From: Veillonella sp. T11011-6
Lineage (GTDB): Bacteria > Bacillota > Negativicutes > Veillonellales > Veillonellaceae
NCBI RefSeq assembly: GCF_002959755.1
Contig: NZ_PPCW01000001.1
Span: 682,001-746,000 of the forward strand
Length of the DNA stretch: 64,000 bases
Direction: 5' to 3'
The stretch's first letter is position 1. The number at the start of each line of letters is the position of its first letter. The notes under the pieces are model-generated. The model had not been told where the DNA came from, did not search any database, and was given only the letters and a program-made list of their open reading frames with translations. Shown piece by piece: positions 25,227 to 34,808 of the stretch. A program made the position numbers and the translations under genes.

Positions 25227-26348
25227 CTAGTGGCTGGACAACATAGCAAGCATTGTACCTGCTGCTACTGCTGTACCGATAACGCCAGCTACGTTTGGAC
25301 CCATAGCATGCATGAGCAAGAAGTTAGCTGGGTTAGCTTTCGCACCTACAACTTGAGATACGCGAGCCGCCATTGGAACCGCGGATACACCAGCAGAACC
25401 AATAAGTGGATTTGTTTTACCACCATCTACTAAGCTCATCAATTTACCGAATAATACGCCACCAGCAGTACCACCGATGAATGCAACTAAACCTAAGCAA
25501 ATGATAAGGAGTGTTTGCACGCTTAAGAAGTGTTCCGCACTCATTGTTAAACCAGTACCAGTTGCTAAGAAGATAGTAACAGTATTGATCAAAGCATTTT
25601 GAGATGTATCGGACAACCGATCAGTTACGCCAGATTCACGGAACAAGTTACCTAACATCAACATACCTAAAAGGGATGTAATGGAAGGAAGCAATAAGGA
25701 AATGAAGATCGTAGAAATAATTGGGAATACGATTTTTTCAAAACGTGTAACTTCACGCAATTGTTCCATAACAATTTCGCGTTCTTTTTGCGTAGTGAAT
25801 AATTTCATTACAGGTGGTTGAATCAACGGTACCAAGGACATATAGGAATATGCGGCAACCGCGATAGCACCTAATAAATGAGGAGCTAGCTTAGTAGCTA
25901 AGTAAATGGATGTAGGGCCGTCAGCACCACCGATGATACCGATAGCAGCTGCTTCTTGAGCTGTGAAGCCAAGCATCATTGCGCCACCTAAAGCAACGAA
26001 TACGCCGATTTGAGCAGCAGCACCTAAAAGCAATGTTTTAGGATTAGCAATGAGTGGACCAAAGTCAGTCATTGCACCTACACCTAGGAAAATTAAAGGT
26101 GGGAAGATTTCTTGGGAGATACCTGCGCTAATAAGTGCCATAACGCCTTCTTCGAAACCATTACGAGGAATATTAGCAAGTACACAACCAAACGCAATCG
26201 GACCCAACAATAAAGGTTCAAACTCTTTAGCAAATGCCAAGTACAATAGGATCAAACCTACAAGAATCATAATAGCATTGCCTGTTGTAAATGCGAGGAA
26301 CCCGCTATCTGTAATAACGGATTGAATCGCAACAGCAAAAGCCTCCAT
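25227..26348 (-). CDS. mmdB: Methylmalonyl-CoA decarboxylase beta subunit (Na+ pump)
   Basis: MmdB is the membrane subunit that removes CO2 from carboxybiotin and moves Na+ outward. The 373-aa protein has about nine hydrophobic segments and the family motif [17 protein letters not shown] near residue 143-159, whose aspartate is essential in characterised decarboxylases, as well as the C-terminal [25 protein letters not shown] precedes the ATG. It is the last gene of mmdA-D-E-C-B, the order described for Veillonella parvula. Confidence 0.97.
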   Translation of the reverse strand: MEAFAVAIQSVITDSGFLAFTTGNAIMILVGLILLYLAFAKEFEPLLLGPIAFGCVLANIPRNGFEEGVMALISAGISQEIFPPLIFLGVGAMTDFGPLIANPKTLLLGAAAQIGVFVALGGAMMLGFTAQEAAAIGIIGGADGPTSIYLATKLAPHLLGAIAVAAYSYMSLVPLIQPPVMKLFTTQKEREIVMEQLREVTRFEKIVFPIISTIFISLLLPSITSLLGMLMLGNLFRESGVTDRLSDTSQNALINTVTIFLATGTGLTMSAEHFLSVQTLLIICLGLVAFIGGTAGGVLFGKLMSLVDGGKTNPLIGSAGVSAVPMAARVSQVVGAKANPANFLLMHAMGPNVAGVIGTAVAAGTMLAMLSSH

Positions 26349-26418
26349 ATGCGTTCCCCTTTCACAAATATAAAATTGTCATATGACGCGGCTCTGCCGC
26401 GCCACACACAACTTGGTA

Positions 26419-26802
26419 TTAACCAAGAACAACCATGTCGTCGCCAGTGGATACAGTTTGGTTAGCAGCTACGCGAACTTCAGAAACTACAGCATCATGA
26501 GGAGCTGCGATTTCGTTTTGCATTTTCATAGCTTCAAGGATCAACAAAGTTTCGCCTTTTTTAACTGCTTGACCAGCGGATACTGCTACAGATAAGATTT
26601 TACCAGGCATTGGAGCTTTTACAGTTTCAGCACCTGCTGGAACTGGAGCTGCTGCTGCAGCTGGAGCTGGAGCTGGTGCAGGAGCTGCTTTAGGAGCTGC
26701 TGCTGGAGCTGCTTTAGGAGCTGCTGCAGGAGCTGCACCTTTTACTTCATTAACTTCTACATCATATGCTGTGCCGTTTACTGTAATGTTGAATTTTTTC
26801 AT
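26419..26802 (-). CDS. mmdC: Methylmalonyl-CoA decarboxylase gamma subunit (biotin carrier)
   Basis: The 127-aa protein carries the biotin that shuttles CO2 from the alpha to the beta subunit. The C-terminal biotinyl domain has the biotin-accepting Lys in LEAMKMQNEI. An N-terminal ~25-residue segment is joined to it by an Ala/Pro-rich linker (about residues 25-60), encoded by imperfect 24-bp DNA repeats. The frame extends to a TTG at 26817, but GGAGGA is spaced seven bases before the ATG at 26802. It lies between mmdE and mmdB. Confidence 0.97.
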   Translation of the reverse strand: MKKFNITVNGTAYDVEVNEVKGAAPAAAPKAAPAAAPKAAPAPAPAPAAAAAPVPAGAETVKAPMPGKILSVAVSAGQAVKKGETLLILEAMKMQNEIAAPHDAVVSEVRVAANQTVSTGDDMVVLG

Positions 26803-26903
26803 TTTAAATTCCTCCAAAATGTGTAGTGTCTACACAATACTTATAAATTTTCTTTACACATATAAATTGGATAATCTATTTGATTATCTAACTGCCAATA
26901 ATC

Positions 26904-27071
26904 TTATCGATTACCGCGCAAACGTCCTTCCATTTTCCAATTATAGCTTACGATTGGACGGATATGCGCGATTTGATCAGCGGAATAACCCATTGCCGCT
27001 AATGCACCAACGATTACTGCTACTACATCTTGAGATGGAGCTTTACCGTTAGTTGTTGTAGCATTGCTCAT
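26904..27071 (-). CDS. mmdE: Methylmalonyl-CoA decarboxylase epsilon subunit
   Basis: A 55-aa protein starting MSNATTTNGKAPSQDVVAV. It has no membrane segment. Residues about 16-55 closely match the C-terminus of MmdD (VGALAAMGYSADQIAHIRP here, VGAIVAMGYSSEQIASIRP there; both end in EGRLxG). In Veillonella parvula the epsilon subunit stabilises the complex. TAGGAGG precedes the ATG. It lies between mmdD and mmdC, 23 bases after mmdD. Confidence 0.96.
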   Translation of the reverse strand: MSNATTTNGKAPSQDVVAVIVGALAAMGYSADQIAHIRPIVSYNWKMEGRLRGNR

Positions 27072-27094
27072 TACAAATGCCTCCTAAAATATTA

Positions 27095-27439
27095 TTAACC
27101 TCTACCGCTTAAACGACCTTCCAAGCGCCATTTAGCACTGGTTGCTGTAGGTCGAATAGATGCAATTTGTTCAGATGAATACCCCATCGCCACAATGGCA
27201 CCTACGATAGCTGCTACTACTTCACCTTCATTTTGAGCAGATGCATTTGGTGCAGCCACCGGTGTAGCTGCGGAAGCCGCAACAGGTGCACTTGGTGGTA
27301 CGTCTTTTTTCTTCTTAGTAGGGTCAATCAAATGAACGATTGACATCAAAATACCTAAAAGAATCAACACAACAAATACAACTGTCATATTAATGGCCAT
27401 GATTAACCAAGGATTGGTAGTAACTGCTTGTCCTTCCAT
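27095..27439 (-). CDS. mmdD: Methylmalonyl-CoA decarboxylase delta subunit
   Basis: The delta subunit (OadG-like) anchors the soluble alpha subunit to the membrane pump. The 114-aa protein has one N-terminal membrane segment (about residues 11-35), a charged stretch (DPTKKKKDV), an Ala/Pro-rich linker and a C-terminal domain (EVVAAIVGAIVAMGYSSEQI) shared with MmdE. Two ATG codons are possible; AAAGGGG is better spaced for 27439 than 27445. It follows mmdA by about 70 bases. Confidence 0.95.
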   Translation of the reverse strand: MEGQAVTTNPWLIMAINMTVVFVVLILLGILMSIVHLIDPTKKKKDVPPSAPVAASAATPVAAPNASAQNEGEVVAAIVGAIVAMGYSSEQIASIRPTATSAKWRLEGRLSGRG

Positions 27440-27512
27440 AATCATTCCCCTTTCTAAAAAAGTAGTAAAGAAAGGTATCTCCCAAATTCGATGATCTTGT
27501 TATCGAATCGAA

Positions 27513-29042
27513 TTATAATGGAATATTACCATGTTTCTTTGGAGCACGGTTTTCGCGTTTGCTTGCAAGCATAGCCAAAGCGTTGATAACTGCTGGACGA
27601 GTTTGTTTTGGTTCGATTACAACATCTACGAAGCCACGTTCTGCAGCTTTGTATGGAGTTGCGAACTCTTCTACGTATTTAGCTGTTTTAGCGTCTTTGT
27701 CTTCATCTTTTTTGAAGATAATGTTAGCTGCACCAGCAGGACCCATTACAGCGATTTCGGATGTAGGCCAAGCGTATACTTGGTCAGCGCCCAAATCTTG
27801 AGAACACATAGCGAGGTAAGAACCGCCGTATGCTTTACGAGTGATAACAGTAATTTTTGGTACTGTAGCTTCAGAGTAAGCATACAACATTTTAGCACCA
27901 TGACGAATGATACCGCCCCATTCTTGATTTGTGCCAGGCAAGAAACCAGGAACGTCAACGAAGTTAACGATTGGAATATTGAAAGCATCACAGAAACGGA
28001 TGAAACGGGAAGATTTGTCGGATGCATTGATGTCCAAGCAACCAGCCATTACTTTTGGTTGGTTAGCAATGATACCAACGGATTGACCGTCAAAACGTGC
28101 GAAACAAGTAATAATGTTTGTAGCATAGAATGGTTGTACTTCATAGTATTCACCATTATCTACAGTAGCTGCAATAACATCTTTCATGTCGTATGGCATG
28201 TTACTGTTATCAGGCAACAAGCTGTTCAAGCCTTCGTCTTCGCGAGTTGGATCATCGCCAGTATCTACTAATGGAGCATCTTCCATATTATTGGATGGCA
28301 AGAAGCCTAATAAGTAGCGAATTTGAGCGATGCAATCATCTTCGTCTTCAGCTGCAAAGTGAGCAACACCAGACACAGAGTTGTGAGCCATTGCACCACC
28401 AAGATCTTCAGCTGTTACTTCTTCACCAGTTACAGATTTGATAACTGCAGGACCAGTGATGAACATTTGAGATGTGTGTTTAACCATGTAGATGAAGTCA
28501 GTCAATGCTGGAGAATATACAGCACCGCCTGCGCATGGACCCATGATTACGGAAATTTGTGGAATAACGCCAGATGCATTTGTATTTTCAAAGAAAATTT
28601 TACCGTAACCAGCAAGAGCATCTACAGCTTCTTGAATACGAGCACCGCCGGAATCATTGATACCAATGATAGGAGCACCCATTTTCATTGCTAAACGTTG
28701 TACTTTAACGATTTTAGCAGCATGCATTTCACCAAGGGAACCACCTTCTACAGTGAAATCTTGTGCGAATGCATATACTAAACGACCGTCAATAGTACCA
28801 TAACCAGTTACTACACCTTCGCCTGGTAATTCTTTCTTGTCTTGACCGAAGTTAACACAACGATGTTTAACAAATTGATCAAGTTCAACGAAAGAGTTAT
28901 CATCGAACAATTTAGCCAAACGTTCACGAGCAGTCATTTTGCCTTGAGCATGTTGTTTCTCAACGCGTTTTTCACCGCCACCAGCTTTAACTTTAGCTAG
29001 TTTTTCGTGCAATAACTCGATTTTTTCTTGCACTGTTGCCAT
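27513..29042 (-). CDS. mmdA: Methylmalonyl-CoA decarboxylase alpha subunit (carboxyltransferase)
   Basis: MmdA transfers the carboxyl group from (S)-methylmalonyl-CoA to the biotin of MmdC, yielding propionyl-CoA. The 509-aa protein has the two crotonase-fold halves of acyl-CoA carboxyltransferases. Oxyanion-hole glycine motifs appear as [18 protein letters not shown] with [13 protein letters not shown] in the N half, and [49 protein letters not shown] in the C half. GGAGGTG precedes the ATG, and a likely separate promoter lies at 29077-29105. Confidence 0.98.
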   Translation of the reverse strand: MATVQEKIELLHEKLAKVKAGGGEKRVEKQHAQGKMTARERLAKLFDDNSFVELDQFVKHRCVNFGQDKKELPGEGVVTGYGTIDGRLVYAFAQDFTVEGGSLGEMHAAKIVKVQRLAMKMGAPIIGINDSGGARIQEAVDALAGYGKIFFENTNASGVIPQISVIMGPCAGGAVYSPALTDFIYMVKHTSQMFITGPAVIKSVTGEEVTAEDLGGAMAHNSVSGVAHFAAEDEDDCIAQIRYLLGFLPSNNMEDAPLVDTGDDPTREDEGLNSLLPDNSNMPYDMKDVIAATVDNGEYYEVQPFYATNIITCFARFDGQSVGIIANQPKVMAGCLDINASDKSSRFIRFCDAFNIPIVNFVDVPGFLPGTNQEWGGIIRHGAKMLYAYSEATVPKITVITRKAYGGSYLAMCSQDLGADQVYAWPTSEIAVMGPAGAANIIFKKDEDKDAKTAKYVEEFATPYKAAERGFVDVVIEPKQTRPAVINALAMLASKRENRAPKKHGNIPL

Positions 29043-29076
29043 TATAGCACCTCCAAATAAAACTTGTTACAGTATC

Positions 29077-29105
29077 ATTTTATTTCATTAATAATTAAAG
29101 TTCAA
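29077..29105 (-). promoter_or_regulatory. Possible internal promoter for mmdADECB
   Basis: TTGAAC (29100-29105) and TAAAAT (29077-29082) on the minus strand with a 17-base spacer, in the unusually long 151-base gap between mce and mmdA. It would allow the decarboxylase genes to be expressed apart from the mutase genes. Confidence 0.5.
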
Positions 29106-29193
29106 GCATGCATACATATTTAATATATAACTCATGATTATATGAATATGTATATCTATTACTCATACATAATGATGTGAATTGGATACTGTA

Positions 29194-29616
29194 TTATTTC
29201 ATACGTTGACATAATTCAAGCAATACGCCGCCTGTTGCTTTTGGATGTAAGAAAGCAATGGAGGAACCGCCTGCACCGTAACGAGGTTTTTCGTCAATCA
29301 TACGAACGCCTTTAGCCATCAAATCAGCAATAGCATTTTCAATATTATCAACGCGCAATGCAACATGTTGGATACCATCACGACCGCCATTTTTTTCGAT
29401 GAATTTACCAATAGGGCCATCTGGAGTTGTAGTTTCTAAGAATTCAAGTTCAGCATCGCCACATGGGAAGAAGGATACTTTTACTTTTTGTTCTTCAACC
29501 ACTTCATCTTCAGGAAGATGTTCAATACCCAATGCATTTTTATAGAATTCTTTAGTTGCTGCTAAATCATTAACACCAATACCGATGTGATCCACTTGTA
29601 ATACTTTAAAAGCCAT
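29194..29616 (-). CDS. mce: Methylmalonyl-CoA epimerase
   Basis: The epimerase interconverts (R)- and (S)-methylmalonyl-CoA, linking mutase to decarboxylase. The 140-aa protein is a two-module VOC/glyoxalase fold: VDHIGIGVNDLAATKEFYKNALG in the first half and QHVALRVDNIENAIADLMAKG, with a metal-ligand His, in the second, closing with GVLLELCQ (a ligand Glu). AAAGGAG precedes the ATG. It lies between meaB and mmdA. Confidence 0.95.
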   Translation of the reverse strand: MAFKVLQVDHIGIGVNDLAATKEFYKNALGIEHLPEDEVVEEQKVKVSFFPCGDAELEFLETTTPDGPIGKFIEKNGGRDGIQHVALRVDNIENAIADLMAKGVRMIDEKPRYGAGGSSIAFLHPKATGGVLLELCQRMK

Positions 29617-29667
29617 TTCGATTATCTCCTTTATAAGGCTAAATCTCTAATGCTATGTAGTCGCCGT

Positions 29668-30606
29668 CTACTTTAGCACGCTTGTCATTACGCCGTTAAC
29701 AACTGTGTATGGATCGCTTTCGCGTTCATTAACAGCTGCCACTTGGCTATTAAATTCGTCGCTTGTAACGATTTTGTCAGCTACATAACGACCAATTTGT
29801 TCATTAATCATTGCGATGATTTCATCACGAGTACGTTCTGCCCGACGAGATTCCAATTCACCAGAATCTTCAAGATACTCAAAATGTTCATCTAAAGCGT
29901 CGATGAGTTCATCTACGCCTTGGTCTTTACTAGCAATTGTGCGCTTAATCGGTGGGCGCCATTTTACTTCACGAGAGTCTAGGTCAAGCATCATTTCAAT
30001 TTCTACATTCAAACGATCACAACCATCTCGGTCAGCTTTATTGATAGCAAATACATCGCCAATTTCAAGAATACCTGCCTTGATAGCTTGGATATCATCA
30101 CCGAGACCAGGAACAAGTACAACCAATGTAGTATCTGCATTTTTTACGATATCTACTTCCGATTGACCTACACCTACTGTTTCAATGATTACTAAATCCA
30201 TGCCAAAGGCATCCATGAGTTTTACAACGTCTGCAGTCTTTTTGGACAAACCACCAAGACTACCACGCGTGCCCATGCTTCGAATAAATACATTTTCATT
30301 TAATGTCAAATCATTCATTCGAATACGGTCCCCCAAGATAGCACCACCAGAGAATGGGCTAGTTGGGTCGATGGCAACGATGCCGATTTTCTTACCTTGA
30401 TCTAGATAATGTTTAACAACTTTATCTGTCAACGTACTTTTACCAGCACCAGGGGCCCCAGTAATACCGAGAATACGTGCATTCCCTGTTTTAGGGTAAA
30501 TAGCCTTCATAATATCAATGGCATTATCATACTCGTTTTCTACAGCTGTTATGGACCGTGCTAAGGCTAGTCGAGAACCTTCGAAAAGTTCTTTAACTAA
30601 ATCCAC
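29668..30606 (-). CDS. meaB: MeaB-family GTPase, methylmalonyl-CoA mutase chaperone
   Basis: MeaB (ArgK family) protects and reloads the B12-dependent mutase using GTP. The protein (about 312 aa) has Walker A GAPGAGKSTL, the switch/metal segment DPTSPFSGGAILGDRIRM, ETVGVGQSEVDI and the base-specificity motif NKADRDG. Several GTG starts are possible; AGGTGG is well spaced for 30606, while 30618 lies inside that site. It stands directly after mcmB, the usual position. Confidence 0.94.
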   Translation of the reverse strand: MDLVKELFEGSRLALARSITAVENEYDNAIDIMKAIYPKTGNARILGITGAPGAGKSTLTDKVVKHYLDQGKKIGIVAIDPTSPFSGGAILGDRIRMNDLTLNENVFIRSMGTRGSLGGLSKKTADVVKLMDAFGMDLVIIETVGVGQSEVDIVKNADTTLVVLVPGLGDDIQAIKAGILEIGDVFAINKADRDGCDRLNVEIEMMLDLDSREVKWRPPIKRTIASKDQGVDELIDALDEHFEYLEDSGELESRRAERTRDEIIAMINEQIGRYVADKIVTSDEFNSQVAAVNERESDPYTVVNGVMTSVLK

Positions 30607-30684
30607 TCGCCTCACCACCTATCTTAGAATATGGGAATAGAGGGGAGCCAACAATTCAGTTGTGCTCCTCTCTTGCCCAATTAA

Positions 30685-31080
30685 TTATTTAACGTTTTCG
30701 TTGATGAATTTAACGATATCGCCAGTTGGTGTACCAGGTGTGAATACTTCTGCTACGCCAGCTTTTTTCAAGCCAGGGATATCAGCGTCAGGAATAACGC
30801 CACCACCGATTACAAGTACATCGCCCATGCCTTTTTCTTTCAAAAGTTCAACAATTTTAGGGAACAATGTGTTATGAGCACCAGAAAGAAGGGATAATGC
30901 AACTACATTAACGTCTTCAGAAAGAGCTGCTTCAACGATTTGTTCTGGAGTTTGACGAAGACCTGTGTAGATTACTTCGAAACCAGCATCGCGAAGTGCG
31001 CGTGCTACTACTTTTGCACCACGGTCATGACCATCAAGACCTGGTTTTGCTACGATTACTCTAATACGTTTTTCTGCCAT
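30685..31080 (-). CDS. mcmB: Methylmalonyl-CoA mutase small (B12-binding) subunit
   Basis: A separate 131-aa cobalamin-binding subunit. It has the base-off B12 motif DGHDRG, in which His coordinates cobalt, followed by LSLLSGAHN and the [18 protein letters not shown] glycine loop. In many bacteria this domain is fused to the catalytic chain; the split form here resembles the archaeal and Firmicute type. GGAGG precedes the ATG. It starts 28 bases after mcmA. Confidence 0.95.
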   Translation of the reverse strand: MAEKRIRVIVAKPGLDGHDRGAKVVARALRDAGFEVIYTGLRQTPEQIVEAALSEDVNVVALSLLSGAHNTLFPKIVELLKEKGMGDVLVIGGGVIPDADIPGLKKAGVAEVFTPGTPTGDIVKFINENVK

Positions 31081-31108
31081 GATTAATTACCTCCGAAATT
31101 AGCCGATA

Positions 31109-32755
31109 TTATAATGTGGAATGAGCTTCGTATTCACCGAATACTTCGCGCAATACATTACAAATTTCACCCAAAGTAGCATATGTTTTAACTGCATCAA
31201 GAATTAATGGCATCAAGTTAACGTTTTCATCAGCTGCACCAGCTTTAAGAGCTGCTAATGCTTTATCAACTGCTGCTTGATCGCGGTTAGCGCGAACTGC
31301 TTGAGTTTTCTTGGATTGGTTAACACCAACGGAAGCATCTACGCGAAGTAAGTCTTTTGGAGCTTCTTCTTCAACTTGGAATTTGTTTACGCCAACGATT
31401 GTGCGCAAGCCAGATTCAACTTCCATTTGCCATTTGTAAGCGGATTCTTGAATTTCTTTTTGGATGTAGCCTTTTTCGATTGCTACTACAGCGCCGCCCA
31501 TTTCATCAATTTTCTTGATGTATGCCATAGCTTCGTCATAGATAGCGTTAGTCATAGCTTCTACATAGTAGGAACCGCCCAATGGGTCAACTACGTCAGC
31601 CAAACCAGATTCGTAAGCCACGATTTGTTGTGTACGAAGAGCTACTTGTACAGATGCTTCTGTAGGAAGAGCCAACGCTTCGTCACGGGAGTTTGTATGT
31701 AAGGATTGAGTACCGCCCATTACAGCAGCTGCAGTTTGAAGAGCAACACGAACGATGTTGTTATCAACTTGTTGTGCAGTCAACATGGAACCAGCTGTTT
31801 GAGTATGTACACGAAGCATCATGGATTTTGGTTTTTTAGCACCAAAACGTTCTTTCATGATTGTTGCCCATAAACGGCGGGATGCACGGAATTTAGCAAC
31901 TTCTTCAAGTACGTTGTTATGAGCATTCCAGAAGAAGGAAAGACGACCAGCAAATGTATCAACATCAAGACCAGCTTTCAAAGCTGCTTCTACGTATGCG
32001 ATACCATCAGCAATTGTGAATGCGATTTCTTGAGCTGCTGTGGAACCTGCTTCACGGATGTGGTAACCGGAGATGGAAATTGTGTTCCATTTTGGAACGT
32101 TTTGAGAACAATATTCGAAGATATTAGTGATCAAACGCATGGATGGTTTTGGTGGGAAAATGTAAGTACCACGAGCTGCGTATTCTTTCAAAATATCATT
32201 TTGAATTGTACCTTTCAATTCTGTGGAAGGTACGCCTTGTTTTTCAGCTACTGCGATATACATTGCCAACAAAACAGATGCTGGAGCGTTGATTGTCATG
32301 GATGTGGATACTTTACCAAGGTCGATGCCGTCGAACAAGATTTCCATATCTGCCAAGGAGTCAATCGCTACACCTACTTTACCAACTTCGCCTTCTGCAA
32401 CTGCATCGTCGGAGTCGTAACCGATTTGTGTAGGTAAGTCGAATGCGCAGGAAAGACCAGTTGCACCAGACTCGATTAAGTAGCGGTAACGTTTGTTAGA
32501 TTCTTCTGCTGTAGCGAAGCCTGCATACATACGCATTGTCCAGAAACGACCACGGTACATAGTAGGTTGTACGCCACGAGTGTAAGGGAATTCGCCAGGC
32601 ATACCCAAATCACGTTCATAGTCAAAACCTTCGATATCAACTGGTGTGTATACACGGTTGTATTTTAAATTTTGACGTTCTGGAGTTTTTGCACTTTTTT
32701 CGTCACAAAGTTTGTTGTACTCAGCAATTTGGGCTTTTAAGTTTTCGTAAGCCAT
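31109..32755 (-). CDS. mcmA: Methylmalonyl-CoA mutase large (catalytic) subunit
   Basis: McmA rearranges succinyl-CoA to (R)-methylmalonyl-CoA by a B12 radical mechanism. The 548-aa protein is the TIM-barrel catalytic chain: [30 protein letters not shown] with the conserved Tyr, [16 protein letters not shown], and [22 protein letters not shown]. It ends before any B12 domain, which mcmB supplies. AGGAGG precedes the ATG. It follows scpC and shares its promoter. Confidence 0.97.
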   Translation of the reverse strand: MAYENLKAQIAEYNKLCDEKSAKTPERQNLKYNRVYTPVDIEGFDYERDLGMPGEFPYTRGVQPTMYRGRFWTMRMYAGFATAEESNKRYRYLIESGATGLSCAFDLPTQIGYDSDDAVAEGEVGKVGVAIDSLADMEILFDGIDLGKVSTSMTINAPASVLLAMYIAVAEKQGVPSTELKGTIQNDILKEYAARGTYIFPPKPSMRLITNIFEYCSQNVPKWNTISISGYHIREAGSTAAQEIAFTIADGIAYVEAALKAGLDVDTFAGRLSFFWNAHNNVLEEVAKFRASRRLWATIMKERFGAKKPKSMMLRVHTQTAGSMLTAQQVDNNIVRVALQTAAAVMGGTQSLHTNSRDEALALPTEASVQVALRTQQIVAYESGLADVVDPLGGSYYVEAMTNAIYDEAMAYIKKIDEMGGAVVAIEKGYIQKEIQESAYKWQMEVESGLRTIVGVNKFQVEEEAPKDLLRVDASVGVNQSKKTQAVRANRDQAAVDKALAALKAGAADENVNLMPLILDAVKTYATLGEICNVLREVFGEYEAHSTL

Positions 32756-32783
32756 GTTTTCATCATCCTCCTAAAAAAACAGG

Positions 32784-34289
32784 TTATTTTTTCATGCTTC
32801 CAGTTTCTGTGAAGCGTTTATGCCAAGAAAGAGCTTCATCAAGCAACATAGGTGTATGGGCATTCTTTGTTGCAGCTAATGCTTTTTCTAGGTATTCAGT
32901 TAACATAGGTTTGTAGTCTGGGTGAGCACATTTTTCAATGATTAAACGAGCTCTTTCCACTGGGCTCAAACCACGGCAGTCAGCAACACCTTGTTCTGTA
33001 CAGAAAATCATAGTGTCATGTTCTGGGTGATCCACATGAGATACATATGGAACGATAGAACTGATGTCGCCATTTTTAGCAACGGAGTTAGTGCAGAAAA
33101 TAGTGAGATATGCACTACGTGCAAAGTCACCAGAACCACCAACACCATTCATCATTTTGCTACCCATAATATGAGTAGAGTTTACATTGCCAAAAATATC
33201 AAATTCGATAGCGGTATTCATGGCAATGACACCAATACGGCGAGCAATACCAGGGTTGTTGGAAATTTCTTGCGGACGAAGAATGATTTTTTTACGATAT
33301 TCATCAATATTCGCATAGAAACGTTTCAACCCATCTGGAGAAGGACTTAATGCAGTACCGGAACATACAGTTACTTTACCAGCATCGATCAAGTCGAACA
33401 TACCATCTTGGATTACTTCTGTATAGATGGACAAATCTGTGAATGGGCCTTTAGCAAGACCACTGATTACCGCATTCGCTACGGAACCTACACCAGATTG
33501 TAATGGAAGCAAGTTTTTAGGTAAACGACCTTCTGCAATTTCTTGTTCGAAGAATTTGATAAGGTGTTGACTCATTGCTTTTGCATCATCATCGATAGGT
33601 GCCAAAGGTCTTGTTGTATCAGGAACATCACAAGGTACTACTGCAACAATTTTACTTGGATCACAAGGAATTGCTTCAGTACCAATACGATCACCAGGTG
33701 TTTCCAATGGAATTGGTTTACGATGTGGTGGATCGAGTGGTTCATAGATATCATGCATACCTACCAAGGAAAGTGGTTGGGATACGTTTACTTCTACGAT
33801 AACTTTTTTAGCTTGGCTAACAAATGTTGGAGAGTTACCAACAGATGTTGTAGGTACTAAAGAGCCATCTTCGTTGATTTGACAAACTTCTACGATAGCT
33901 ACGTCTAAATCGCCAAAGAAACCATAGCGAACATTTTGTGCCATTGTGCTTAAATGCATATCGATGTATTTAACAGCACCGCTATTTAAGGCTTTACGTG
34001 TATCCCCATTTGTTTGATATGGGAAACGACGATTGATACCGTTAGCACGAGTTAACGCGCCATCAGCTTCATCACCTACGGAAGCACCTGTCCACAAATC
34101 AATTTTGAATGGTTCTTTTTCCATTCTTTCTGCCAATGCCAATGGCACTGCTTTTGCATAACCAGATGGAGTAAAGCCGGAAATACCAACTTTATCGTTA
34201 GGGTTAATCAAAAGAGCTGCATCATAAGCAGTGACAATTTTACCTTGGAGGGCCGCACATTTAACGCGGTCTTTGATGTCTATCACCAT
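32784..34289 (-). CDS. scpC: Succinate (propionyl-CoA:succinate) CoA-transferase
   Basis: A member of the acetyl-CoA hydrolase/transferase family that moves CoA from propionyl-CoA or acetyl-CoA to succinate, closing the propionate cycle. The 501-aa protein contains IYTEVIQDGMFDLIDAGKV, whose Glu forms the acyl-glutamate intermediate in the family, IEFDIFGNVNSTHIMG, and GVGGSGDFARSAY. The frame extends to a TTG at 34313, but AAAGGAG is spaced for the ATG at 34289. Donor specificity is inferred from context. First gene of the module. Confidence 0.92.
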   Translation of the reverse strand: MVIDIKDRVKCAALQGKIVTAYDAALLINPNDKVGISGFTPSGYAKAVPLALAERMEKEPFKIDLWTGASVGDEADGALTRANGINRRFPYQTNGDTRKALNSGAVKYIDMHLSTMAQNVRYGFFGDLDVAIVEVCQINEDGSLVPTTSVGNSPTFVSQAKKVIVEVNVSQPLSLVGMHDIYEPLDPPHRKPIPLETPGDRIGTEAIPCDPSKIVAVVPCDVPDTTRPLAPIDDDAKAMSQHLIKFFEQEIAEGRLPKNLLPLQSGVGSVANAVISGLAKGPFTDLSIYTEVIQDGMFDLIDAGKVTVCSGTALSPSPDGLKRFYANIDEYRKKIILRPQEISNNPGIARRIGVIAMNTAIEFDIFGNVNSTHIMGSKMMNGVGGSGDFARSAYLTIFCTNSVAKNGDISSIVPYVSHVDHPEHDTMIFCTEQGVADCRGLSPVERARLIIEKCAHPDYKPMLTEYLEKALAATKNAHTPMLLDEALSWHKRFTETGSMKK

Positions 34290-34360
34290 TACCATCTCCT
34301 TTAAGAGTAACATTGTATAAACGACAGTTTGATCTCTTGGTCGTTCCTTAAACCGACTTC

Positions 34361-34389
34361 ATCGTAGTCCACATCCAATGCATTGTCAA
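34361..34389 (-). promoter_or_regulatory. Main promoter of the propionate operon
   Basis: TTGACA (34384-34389) and TACGAT (34361-34366) on the minus strand with a 17-base spacer, giving a leader of about 65 bases before scpC. The leader contains a partial dyad (GGTCGTTCC / GGTTTAAGGAACGACC-type pairing, about 34339-34356). Confidence 0.7.
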
Positions 34390-34644
34390 CTTATATGACT
34401 AAAATGTATTTTTTATCACACTTTGATTAGCATTATGATTAAAATGCATAGATTTTCACATTTCCACATAAGTTTTATTCACATCGTTATAACTCACAGG
34501 AATCATCGATATATGGCATATATTGATGTTTTTCAATTAAATCGAACTCTCTCCATACAATATATAGACCCTTTTCAATATAAAACAACATCTCATATAC
34601 AAGAACTAGACCTTACACCTCCCTATAAAGATACAATGATATAC
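34390..34644. other. Intergenic region with no recognised gene
   Basis: About 255 AT-rich bases between the scpC promoter and the terminator of the next minus-strand gene. A plus-strand open frame of about 80 codons (34423-34668) crosses it and runs into that terminator; it has no convincing ribosome-binding site and is not accepted as a gene. Confidence 0.5.
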
Positions 34645-34707
34645 AAAAAACCGGCTTTCAAATGCTAACGATAATGTTCAATTATGTCTAACATTAGAAA
34701 ACCGGTT
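34645..34707 (-). terminator. Terminator of the O-antigen-ligase-like gene
   Basis: An outer stem (34649-34659 with 34697-34707, one mismatch) and an inner stem (TAATGTT/AACATTA) with a one-sided bulge, followed on the minus strand by six T. It lies about 100 bases past the stop at 34809. Confidence 0.65.
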
Positions 34708-34808
34708 ATACTACCTAATACGTACCTACCCAAGGTATGTATTAATTATACCATATTATGAAATTATATATCTACCATAAAACATGCTAATTATACAAGA
34801 TATTACAA

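Noticed and set aside
26419-26802. MmdC as a broken or frameshifted gene because of its repetitive linker
   Set aside because: The frame is intact from a good ribosome-binding site to the biotin motif, and such Ala/Pro linkers are normal in biotin carrier subunits.
27531-28271. 246-codon plus-strand open frame opposite mmdA
   Set aside because: It lies wholly inside the mmdA coding sequence, encodes a Cys/Phe/Ser/Trp-rich protein with no recognisable motif, and follows from codon bias of the real gene.
31919-32437. 172-codon plus-strand open frame opposite mcmA
   Set aside because: Shadow of mcmA, with cysteine-rich, low-complexity composition and no ribosome-binding site or family match.
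34423-34668. Plus-strand open frame in the scpC upstream region
   Set aside because: It runs into a terminator of the opposite strand, has no clear ribosome-binding site, and its composition matches AT-rich intergenic DNA.
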